Positions 28,742 through 35,841 of a stretch of DNA of 35,841 nucleotides are shown here, one piece after another (the first letter of the stretch is position 1; each line of letters opens with the position of its first letter). Source of the DNA: an uncultured Candidatus Thioglobus sp. (GTDB taxonomy: Bacteria > Pseudomonadota > Gammaproteobacteria > PS1 > Pseudothioglobaceae); NCBI GenBank assembly GCA_905620445.1, contig CAJQTP010000046.1, positions 1-35,841 of the forward strand. Direction: 5' to 3'. The position numbers and the translations under genes were made by a program. The notes under the pieces are model-generated. The model worked only from the letters and a program-made list of their open reading frames with translations, was not told the DNA's origin and ran no database searches.

Positions 28742-28908
28742 TAGCTTCTTGAATACTTATTTTTAAGACTCATTATGGCTTTTTTATGATTCCTTTTGGC
28801 ACTTACAAAAAGCGTTATAACTGTTATTGCAGAAACTCCATATGCTAGCCATACATAAAATGCATATTTACCATATGGAAGAAAAGAAAAATACTCTACC
28901 ATTGTCAT
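28741..28908 (-). CDS. ccmD: Heme exporter protein CcmD
   Basis: 55-aa ORF below the track cutoff: MTMVEYFSFLPYGKYAFYVWLAYGVSAITVITLFVSAKRNHKKAIMSLKNKYSRS; overlaps the ccmC stop (ATGA) and ccmE start. Confidence 0.88.
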   Translation of the reverse strand: MTMVEYFSFLPYGKYAFYVWLAYGVSAITVITLFVSAKRNHKKAIMSLKNKYSRS

Positions 28909-29642
28909 AAGATTGCCCCGCTCACTTCATCTTTAACCCAGCGAGAATTTTGCTCACGAATTAAAACCTCAGTCTTAGCCTTAATAACCACCAATAAAGC
29001 ATACAGAAAAATAGATGCCACAAACATTAGCGCAAGAGCAATTTGCATGTCGGGATCTTTTAGTCCGCCTGTACCAACTGAGTAACCTTGATGAAGGGTG
29101 TTCCACCATTTAACAGAGTAATGAATAACAGGTAAATTTACCAATCCAACTATTGCCAAAATTGAGCTTGCCTTAGCTGCTGTTTTTGGATTATCAAATG
29201 CATTATTGAGTGACATGTAAGCTAGATATAAAAACAATAAAATAAGCTCTGATGTTAGTCGCGCATCCCAAACCCACCAAGCCCCCCACATCGGCTTTCC
29301 CCAAACAGCCCCTGAAACCAGGGCAATAATTGTAAAGGCAGCTCCAATAGGGGCGGAAACCTTAGCGACAACTTCAGCCATTTTGATTTGCCAGATGAGT
29401 CCAATGCCGCCAGCAATGGCCATCACTGCATAAACCATCATTGACAAAATAGCGCTAGGCACATGAACAAAAATAATTCTGTAGCCATCCCCTTGTTGAT
29501 AATCAGCAGGAGAAACAATAAGAGCCCAGTATAAGCCTACTAATAAAAAACCAATAAAAGGCCAAAAAAACCAAGGGGTTAGATTAGTGCAAGTTTGGTA
29601 AAAAATTTTAGGAGACGACTGCCTTTGAATCCATTTCCACAT
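28905..29642 (-). CDS. ccmC: Heme transporter/lyase subunit CcmC
   Basis: WGAWWVWDARLTSELILLFLYLAYM Trp-rich heme-handling motif; six TM pattern. Confidence 0.97.
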   Translation of the reverse strand: MWKWIQRQSSPKIFYQTCTNLTPWFFWPFIGFLLVGLYWALIVSPADYQQGDGYRIIFVHVPSAILSMMVYAVMAIAGGIGLIWQIKMAEVVAKVSAPIGAAFTIIALVSGAVWGKPMWGAWWVWDARLTSELILLFLYLAYMSLNNAFDNPKTAAKASSILAIVGLVNLPVIHYSVKWWNTLHQGYSVGTGGLKDPDMQIALALMFVASIFLYALLVVIKAKTEVLIREQNSRWVKDEVSGAIL

Positions 29643-29670
29643 AACTAAAAAAAGTTATAAAAAAAAGATT

Positions 29671-30327
29671 TTATTTTAATGATTTTTGAGCGACGTTGTT
29701 TCGTAAATATATTGGTTGAGGGAGATCAAATGTTGGACTTTCCCCCGACTCAATTGCCAGAAGAGATAAATCTACTAATTCAGATGATTCAGGGTAAATA
29801 GTAAGGTCAGTGGTCTTGATATTAGTGGCTGTATGTAGTTTATCGTTATGAGCACCCCATCCCGTTCCAACTCCTACAAAATCAGCGCCTAAATTATCAA
29901 CATCTTCAGGACTACAAATTTTCATCTTACTAAGGACTCCATGATCATAAACTGCCCAGTAAACTTCTCCCATTCTTGCATCAAGCGCAACAGCAATTTT
30001 CTCTGCTTTAAGCATTTTAGATGCTCTAAATCCTAACAATTCAAGCGTTGAAAAACCGATGGTAGGAATGTTGCAAGAAAGCGAAAGCCCCTGCACAACT
30101 CCAATACACATTCTAACGCCTGTAAAAGCGCCGGGACCTTTTGAATATGCAATCACATCAACGTCATTTAATTTTTTTCCTGACTCATTAAAAACCTCAT
30201 CACAAAGCTTCAGAATGTGGCCAGAACTTTTTTCAATATTAGTTAGCACTCTGCTCGTCCTAAAACCAGAAGAATATAAAGTAACAGATGCAACCTCTGT
30301 ACATGTATCAATAGCAAGTATATTCAT
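29671..30327 (-). CDS. tsaB: tRNA t6A biosynthesis protein TsaB
   Basis: MNILAIDTCTEVASVTLY, YSKGPGAFTGVRMCIGVVQGLSL, ALDARMGEVYWAVYD. Confidence 0.93.
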   Translation of the reverse strand: MNILAIDTCTEVASVTLYSSGFRTSRVLTNIEKSSGHILKLCDEVFNESGKKLNDVDVIAYSKGPGAFTGVRMCIGVVQGLSLSCNIPTIGFSTLELLGFRASKMLKAEKIAVALDARMGEVYWAVYDHGVLSKMKICSPEDVDNLGADFVGVGTGWGAHNDKLHTATNIKTTDLTIYPESSELVDLSLLAIESGESPTFDLPQPIYLRNNVAQKSLK

Positions 30328-30992
30328 CAAATTATTCTTTTATAGTTTTTATGCATCGACAAAATCATTTCAACACGCTTTTTAAGGCGGTCAGGAAAAT
30401 TAGTAGGATTGAAATAAGAAGGACCTTTAAGCAAAGCAACAAGCGTAGCCATTTCCCTCAAATTTAAACTACTTACATCCTTTTCAAAGTAGTGCAAACT
30501 TCCGCTAGCAAAGCCATGAAAAGCAGTAGATCCTTGTTGGGCTAAATATACCGTATTCATATATCTCTCAAGAATAAATTTTTTATCATATGACAGCTCC
30601 AGTATGATTGCCATTAGAGCCTCCTCTACTTTTCTTGATAATGTTTTGTCTCTTGAGAGTAATGAGTTTTTAATTAACTGCTGAGATATTGTACTAGCAC
30701 CTCTAAGCTCTTTTTCATCAAATAAATAGCCGTATAAAACTCTTAATATTTCCTTAAAATCAACCCCGCTATGATTGAAAAATGATTGATCCTCAACCAA
30801 TAAAAGCATATTTACTAAATCTTTAGGGTACTCATCAAAAGAGTATTGGACCTGAATAACATCTTCCATTGATCCAATGTCTGAAGAAAATTCAGCTTTC
30901 ACTAAGCTATTCAAATACCAAGCATATGATATAAAAATAAAAATACATAATAAAAGTATTCGTTTAATCCATGAACTAGTAATTAATTTCAT
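30327..30992 (-). CDS. GT51 peptidoglycan transglycosylase (monofunctional, MtgA-like)
   Basis: LLLVEDQSFFNHSGVDFKEILR, GASTISQQLIKNSLL, RKVEEALMAIILELSYDKKFILERYMNTVYL motifs of GT51. Confidence 0.85.
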   Translation of the reverse strand: MKLITSSWIKRILLLCIFIFISYAWYLNSLVKAEFSSDIGSMEDVIQVQYSFDEYPKDLVNMLLLVEDQSFFNHSGVDFKEILRVLYGYLFDEKELRGASTISQQLIKNSLLSRDKTLSRKVEEALMAIILELSYDKKFILERYMNTVYLAQQGSTAFHGFASGSLHYFEKDVSSLNLREMATLVALLKGPSYFNPTNFPDRLKKRVEMILSMHKNYKRII

Positions 30993-31653
30993 TTTTTATA
31001 CTTATAATTTTATTAGAGTCAGTAAAAGAACTGTTTTCAAATATGCCAGAGCAAGAAGAATGAATCCAGTTGAAGTTAGAGCTCAAGGCAATTTTTTGAG
31101 CATTTTCTGGGTTAATACCTGAGCCGGGCATTATTTCGATTTTACCCAAAGCCTTGATATGCATTTCTTTGAGGACTGACAAACCATCATTAGCGGTTTT
31201 AGCACCTCCAGAGGACAAGATACAATCAAAGCCTAAATCAGTTGCAATCTCAACTGCACTAACTGGCTTCGATATAGTATCAATAGCCCTGTGTAAAGTT
31301 TTCTTTAATCCAGATGCATGCTCGACAAGCTTCTCTAGAATAGCTTGATCAATACATCCACTGGTTGATGTGGCTCCAAAAACAACGCCCTCAAAGCCAA
31401 AGGAGTGGGCCATATCAATATCTTTTTTCATTTGATTTACATCTGAAGGTGAATAATGAAAATTAGCACTTTTTGGGCGAACCATAATACGCAAAGGTAT
31501 TTTAGATTCTGATGCTTGTTTCATTAATTCAACTGTTGGAGTTAGGCCACCATGCTTAAGTGAGCTGCAAAGCTCTATCCTGTCTGCATTACCCTCGATG
31601 CATGCCTCAAGCCCAGCTAAGTTATCAATACAAACTTCAAGTTTAGTTGCCAT
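30976..31653 (-). CDS. cutC: Copper homeostasis protein CutC
   Basis: MATKLEVCIDNLAGLEACIEGNADRIELCSSLKHGGLTPT, IMVRPKSANFHYS, LHRAIDTISKP, ILSSGGAKTANDG, IMPGSGINPENA. ATG at 31653 is preferred over the longer ORF. Confidence 0.95.
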   Translation of the reverse strand: MATKLEVCIDNLAGLEACIEGNADRIELCSSLKHGGLTPTVELMKQASESKIPLRIMVRPKSANFHYSPSDVNQMKKDIDMAHSFGFEGVVFGATSTSGCIDQAILEKLVEHASGLKKTLHRAIDTISKPVSAVEIATDLGFDCILSSGGAKTANDGLSVLKEMHIKALGKIEIMPGSGINPENAQKIALSSNFNWIHSSCSGIFENSSFTDSNKIISIKNEINY

Positions 31654-31821
31654 GTAACAAATTATAAAATAGTGTTTATTTAAACAGTTTATCTCAATGT
31701 ATACATAATACGACAAGAAGAGTAAATAATTGATAAATATAGATTAAGTAGTATAAAATACCCCCTTCCTTGCTTGATCAGCACTAGTTGGCAAGCTTTT
31801 TTTAACCGTAAGGAGATGTTA

Positions 31822-32199
31822 ATGAGACATTATGAAATAACTCTCATTGTCCATCCTGATCAAAGCTCTCAGGTAACGACAATGATTGAAAAATACAAAG
31901 AACTAATCACTTCAGGTGGTGGTATGGTTCACAGAGATGAAGACTGGGGTCGTAAACACCTCGCCTATCCAATCGATAAAATCTATAAAGCACATTATTT
32001 AATGATGAATATTGAGTGTGACAAAGATACTCTCGATAAATTGAACTATAACTTCCGATTCAATGACGCCATACTTAGAAACTTAATAATCTCTAAGAAA
32101 GTGGCTATCACTGATCCATCAATTATGGTTACAGAATCTGATAAAGATAAAGATCATGGTAAAGATAAAACCAAAGATCGTGTTGCTGACAAGAAATAG
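31822..32199 (+). CDS. rpsF: 30S ribosomal protein S6
   Basis: [29 protein letters not shown]...[27 protein letters not shown] aaggag at 31810. Confidence 0.98.
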   Translation: MRHYEITLIVHPDQSSQVTTMIEKYKELITSGGGMVHRDEDWGRKHLAYPIDKIYKAHYLMMNIECDKDTLDKLNYNFRFNDAILRNLIISKKVAITDPSIMVTESDKDKDHGKDKTKDRVADKK

Positions 32200-32208
32200 G
32201 AGATTGTA

Positions 32209-32466
32209 ATGGCTAAAAAACAAGTAACTAAAAGACGTAAATTTCAAATCCCTATCAACCGCTTTTGTCGTTTTACAAAAGCTGGTGTTAAGGAGATCGA
32301 TTATAAAGATGTCGAAACTTTGCTCAGAAACATTGACGAGAGTGGAAAAATCACTCCATCAAGAATAACTGGTACAACAGCTAGATTTCAAAGACAGCTA
32401 ACTACTGCGATTAAACGAGCAAGGTTCTTAGCGTTAATTCCATATACTGATAAACACAAAAAATAG
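32209..32466 (+). CDS. rpsR: 30S ribosomal protein S18
   Basis: [52 protein letters not shown]. Confidence 0.98.
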   Translation: MAKKQVTKRRKFQIPINRFCRFTKAGVKEIDYKDVETLLRNIDESGKITPSRITGTTARFQRQLTTAIKRARFLALIPYTDKHKK

Positions 32467-32474
32467 GAGGCCTC

Positions 32475-32930
32475 ATGAAAGTAATTTTATTAGAAAAAAA
32501 TGAAAAATTAGGTAGCCTTGGTGATATTGCAAACGTTAAATCTGGCTATGCTCGAAACTATTTAATTCCTCAAGGGAAAGCTAAGCCTGCCAACAAGGCT
32601 AATATGGCTACTTTTGAAACAATACGTGCAGATCTTGAAGCTAAAGAACTTGCAGCCATGACAGACGCACAATCTAAAGAAACTGCAATGTCAGATGTTG
32701 TATGTACAATTACAGCAAATGCAGGCGAAGAAGGAAAACTTTATGGCTCTGTTAGTCCTGCTGATATTGCTGAAAACCTTCTTGCACAAGGTTTTGAAGT
32801 TGAAAAAAGAGACATTAATATGTCTGAAGCCATAAGAAACACAGGTGAATATGAAGTGACAGTTTCTCTCTATGCAGAAGTTGTTGTAACGGTTAAAATA
32901 ATAGTTATAGCTTCAACTGAAGCAGAATAA
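32475..32930 (+). CDS. rplI: 50S ribosomal protein L9
   Basis: MKVILLEKNEKLGSLGDIANVKSGYARNYLIPQGKAKPA; EGKLYGSVSPADIAE. Confidence 0.98.
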   Translation: MKVILLEKNEKLGSLGDIANVKSGYARNYLIPQGKAKPANKANMATFETIRADLEAKELAAMTDAQSKETAMSDVVCTITANAGEEGKLYGSVSPADIAENLLAQGFEVEKRDINMSEAIRNTGEYEVTVSLYAEVVVTVKIIVIASTEAE

Positions 32931-32961
32931 GTTAATTCAAATCACATAAGTAAGTTAAAAT

Positions 32962-32990
32962 AAAAAGCCCTTTTTGAGGGCTTTTTATTT
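32962..32990 (+). terminator. Intrinsic terminator after rplI
   Basis: aaaaagccc-tttttga-gggctttttatttt, 9-bp stem plus T-tract. Confidence 0.88.
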
Positions 32991-33005
32991 TTCTAAAATG
33001 CACTA

Positions 33006-34448
33006 ATGGATATTGAAAACCCAAAAATACCACCAAATTCAATTGACTCTGAGCAGTCAGTTCTCGGCGGTCTATTATTGCACAATGATTCTTGGGATAA
33101 CGTTGTTAACATAATTAGTTCTGATGATTTCTATCAAGCCTCTCACCGCATCATTTATGATGCAATAGTGATCCTTCTTGAGCACGACAAGCCTGCAGAC
33201 ATACTTACCGTCAAAGAGCAAGTTATCAAGACACACGACGAGGAGTCTATTGGAGGATTTGCTTACCTTGCTCAAATTGCGGAAAACACGCCAAGTGTCT
33301 CGAATATTGATGCTTATGCAAAGCATGTAAGAGAGCTTTCAATCTTTAGGCAACTAATCAAGATTGGAAGAGAACTGGCTGATACTGCTTTCCATCCAAA
33401 AGATATTGAAGTTAACAATTTACTAGACTTATCTGAAAGAAAAATCTTTGAAATTGCAGAACAAGTCAGTCGCAATAAGCAAGAAATTACAAATGTAAAA
33501 GACATTATCAAAGATGTTGTCAATCGCGTTCATGAAATGCAAGAAAAGAAAGGCTTTAAAGGAACTGAGACTGGGTTTTCTGAATTGGATAAATTAACAT
33601 CAGGACTTCAAAATGGCGATCTAATAATTATCGCAGGAAGGCCAAGTATGGGTAAAACAGCTTTATCAATGAATATTGTAGAGCATGTAGCAATTCATAA
33701 TTCAACGCCTGTTGCAGTTTTTAGTCTTGAGATGCCTACAGAGCAATTAGTGATAAGAATGATTTCATCATTTGGGCGCATAGATTCAAGTAAATTACGT
33801 GATGGAGACATGTCTGAAATTGACTGGAATAGCTTTAATCACGCAGTAAGAGCTTTTGAAGAAAATACAATTTTGATCGATGAAACACCTTCAATCACTC
33901 CAACTGAAATACGCGCAAAATGTAGAAGACTTAAAAGAAAATATCCAGATCTTGGTTTGATAATGGTAGATTACTTACAATTAATGACTGTGCATGGAAA
34001 ATCAGAAAATAGAGTTCAAGAGATCTCAGAAATTTCACGCTCATTAAAAGCTCTTGCTAAGGAAATTAATGTTCCAGTAATTGCGCTCTCTCAGCTTAAT
34101 CGAGGCGTAGAATCTCGCTCAAAAACTGGCAAAGGAAGAATACCTCAAATGGCTGATTTACGTGAATCAGGCTCAATTGAGCAAGATGCTGATATTATTG
34201 GATTTATATATCGTGATGAAGTTTATCATGACGACTCCTACACCAATCCAGAGGAAGTAGGGAAAGCTGATTTAAGAATTGCGAAACATAGAAATGGAGC
34301 AACGGGTAATATTAAACTAGCCTTTGTAGGACAATATTCTAAATTTGAAGATTTAGCTTTTGAAGATAGATTTCAGGGCGTTAGTGATGATCAAATGGAT
34401 GCGTCGTATGTTAAAAACATGTCAAATTTTGATCAAGGCGACTTCTAA
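33006..34448 (+). CDS. dnaB: Replicative DNA helicase DnaB
   Basis: NSIDSEQSVLGGLLL, LIIIAGRPSMGKTALSMNI (Walker A), MVDYLQLM, NRGVESRSKTGKGRIPQMADLRESGSIEQDADIIGFIYRDEVY; no intein. Confidence 0.98.
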   Translation: MDIENPKIPPNSIDSEQSVLGGLLLHNDSWDNVVNIISSDDFYQASHRIIYDAIVILLEHDKPADILTVKEQVIKTHDEESIGGFAYLAQIAENTPSVSNIDAYAKHVRELSIFRQLIKIGRELADTAFHPKDIEVNNLLDLSERKIFEIAEQVSRNKQEITNVKDIIKDVVNRVHEMQEKKGFKGTETGFSELDKLTSGLQNGDLIIIAGRPSMGKTALSMNIVEHVAIHNSTPVAVFSLEMPTEQLVIRMISSFGRIDSSKLRDGDMSEIDWNSFNHAVRAFEENTILIDETPSITPTEIRAKCRRLKRKYPDLGLIMVDYLQLMTVHGKSENRVQEISEISRSLKALAKEINVPVIALSQLNRGVESRSKTGKGRIPQMADLRESGSIEQDADIIGFIYRDEVYHDDSYTNPEEVGKADLRIAKHRNGATGNIKLAFVGQYSKFEDLAFEDRFQGVSDDQMDASYVKNMSNFDQGDF

Positions 34449-34485
34449 AGCTTCCGTAAAAAATAAATTTACCAATATAGTTTCC

Positions 34486-35187
34486 ATGACCAACTCCTTT
34501 ATTCAAATTAGCGATAGTCACATTGATGATGAAAAAAATGTATGGGGTACTGATTCTCAAAAAAATCTCAGCTCTGTAGTCAAAAGTATTGCTAGTAGAA
34601 ATTATAATGCACTAATAATTAGTGGAGACTTGACACATAATGGGACTTCATCATCCTACTCAATATTTAAAGAGATAGCCAAACCAATCAGCGCTAACCT
34701 TTCTGTTGTTCCTGGAAACCACGACAATAAGTTAAATTTATCTTCAGCATTCAGTCAAAATTATTTAACAAAACTTACAATTGCAGATTGGGAAATAATT
34801 TCAATGGACTCTGTTCAAGATAATAAGACTAGTGGTTTCTTGAGAAAAGATGAACTTAAACTATTAACTGAAAACATCCTATCTTCAACCAAAAAATTTA
34901 TTGTGCTTTGCCTTCATCACCCTCCAATTTCAATGGAAAGTAATTGGGATGATCAAAAATCCTTAGAAAATCCAGATGATTTTTTTAATACCCTAGATAA
35001 GTTCAGTAACATCAAAGCAGTTATTTGGGGCCATGCTCATCAAAGCTCTGAGTTTATCAGAAACGATGTAAAGCTCTTTTCATGTCCATCGACTTCTCTT
35101 CAATTTAATGGTCCAGAAATGATTGGTTATAACCACTACAATTTGAGTGATGAAGGCGAAATTAATTGTGAAACAGTATGGCTATGA
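34486..35187 (+). CDS. cpdA: Calcineurin-like metallophosphoesterase, CpdA (cAMP phosphodiesterase)-like
   Basis: FIQISDSHIDDE, LIISGDLTHNGTSSSYSIFKEIAKPI, SVVPGNHDN, LCLHHPPI, IWGHAHQSSE. ATG at 34486 is preferred over the ORF-track start inside dnaB. Confidence 0.8.
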   Translation: MTNSFIQISDSHIDDEKNVWGTDSQKNLSSVVKSIASRNYNALIISGDLTHNGTSSSYSIFKEIAKPISANLSVVPGNHDNKLNLSSAFSQNYLTKLTIADWEIISMDSVQDNKTSGFLRKDELKLLTENILSSTKKFIVLCLHHPPISMESNWDDQKSLENPDDFFNTLDKFSNIKAVIWGHAHQSSEFIRNDVKLFSCPSTSLQFNGPEMIGYNHYNLSDEGEINCETVWL

Positions 35188-35648
35188 CAAACGATCAAAT
35201 ACTAAATAAATTAATTTATAACCAAAAAAAAGTAACTTACTCAAATATAGCTGATATTTTTGAGCTTAACTTTAAAAAAATTTCAAGGCTTATACCGCTT
35301 CTACCATCTATTAAGGATGACTTTGTTGGAATAAAAAAACCATCTAATGACCTGTTTTTACTTTGCCATGATAAAGCCCCTTATACAGGAACATATACAC
35401 TGACTCACAAGATTGAATCTCAAGAGAAAATTATTAATCGGCCAGATATTTGTTTCAAAATATATTTTGATGCAAGACTCTTAGAGGTTACCTCAATTTG
35501 CAAAGAAACAAGAATCAATGACTCTCATCCTTTAATTAATGACTGTAGTGATTTAGCCTTCCAATTAGAGCTTAACCTCTTCATGCTAAGGTGGCTAGAT
35601 TATTGTCTGGATAGGTACAATGGTGCACAATGGTCAAAAAGCAAATAA
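35178..35648 (+). CDS. DUF1249 (YqiB-like) protein
   Basis: ELNFKKISRLIPLLPS..., RPDICFKIYFDARLLEVTSIC, QLELNLFMLRWLDYCLD; adjacent to cpdA as yqiB-cpdA are neighbours in E. coli. Confidence 0.78.
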   Translation: MAMTNDQILNKLIYNQKKVTYSNIADIFELNFKKISRLIPLLPSIKDDFVGIKKPSNDLFLLCHDKAPYTGTYTLTHKIESQEKIINRPDICFKIYFDARLLEVTSICKETRINDSHPLINDCSDLAFQLELNLFMLRWLDYCLDRYNGAQWSKSK

Positions 35649-35841
35649 AAACTGAAAGCACAAAATTAGTCATTGCAATCTCCTCAAGAGCATTGTTTAA
35701 TCTTGATCACTCCCATCAAATATTTAAAGATGAAGGTATTGAGGCTTACGCCAAACACCAACAAGAAAATGAGCAGGCAGTTCTTGAACCAGGTGTAGGG
35801 TTTACTTTGGTCAAAAAATTACTTAAATTAAACAGCAAAAA
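35630..35841 (+). CDS. 5'-nucleotidase family protein, partial (runs off right edge)
   Basis: ATG at 35630: MVKKQIKTESTKLVIAISSRALFNLDHSHQIFKDEGIEAYAKHQQENEQAVLEPGVGFTLVKKLLKLNSK. Confidence 0.8.
   Translation, partial: MVKKQIKTESTKLVIAISSRALFNLDHSHQIFKDEGIEAYAKHQQENEQAVLEPGVGFTLVKKLLKLNSK

Noticed and set aside
33006-34448. Possible intein in dnaB
   Set aside because: Protein is a normal 480 aa with contiguous helicase motifs.
34360-34485. Extended N-terminus of the metallophosphoesterase ORF overlapping dnaB
   Set aside because: Conserved protein begins MTNSFIQISDSHI at 34486; upstream residues are out-of-frame dnaB sequence.

Overview
AT-rich, gene-dense bacterial chromosome window. Gene content and order (thrS-infC-rpmI-rplT-pheS-pheT, rpsF-rpsR-rplI-dnaB, ccmCDEG, tsaB, cpdA/DUF1249) indicate a gammaproteobacterium, possibly SUP05/Thioglobaceae-like (taxonomy is inference). 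Most of the window is housekeeping: Phe/Thr-tRNA synthetases, IF3, L35, L20, recJ, lspA, fabI, ppiD, threonine aldolase, a MATE pump, two tRNAs, HU, cytochrome c maturation genes, S6/S18/L9, and replicative helicase DnaB. The accessory part is about 6.3-15.7 kb. It holds an MFS transporter, a 776-aa secreted alginate-lyase-like protein, an acyl-CoA ligase, a DUF1800/DUF1501 pair and a 437-aa secreted protein. The two secreted proteins share an apparently undescribed C-terminal module: two copies in the first, one in the second, with conserved Cys and a GTDSILDYL ending. The first copy of this locus is followed by a decayed antisense remnant of the recJ 3' end (12/14 residues, same stop). The intact recJ lies in the same position behind the second copy, 5.81 kb away. 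I read this as a duplication or recombination scar bounding a 5.8-kb insert, and it is the strongest non-routine signal here. Other items include an AUU-initiated infC that overlaps rpmI, a cluster of three tiny membrane proteins, a split ccm operon with a CTTC CcmG, and an adhesin-E/TolA-C-like fusion.
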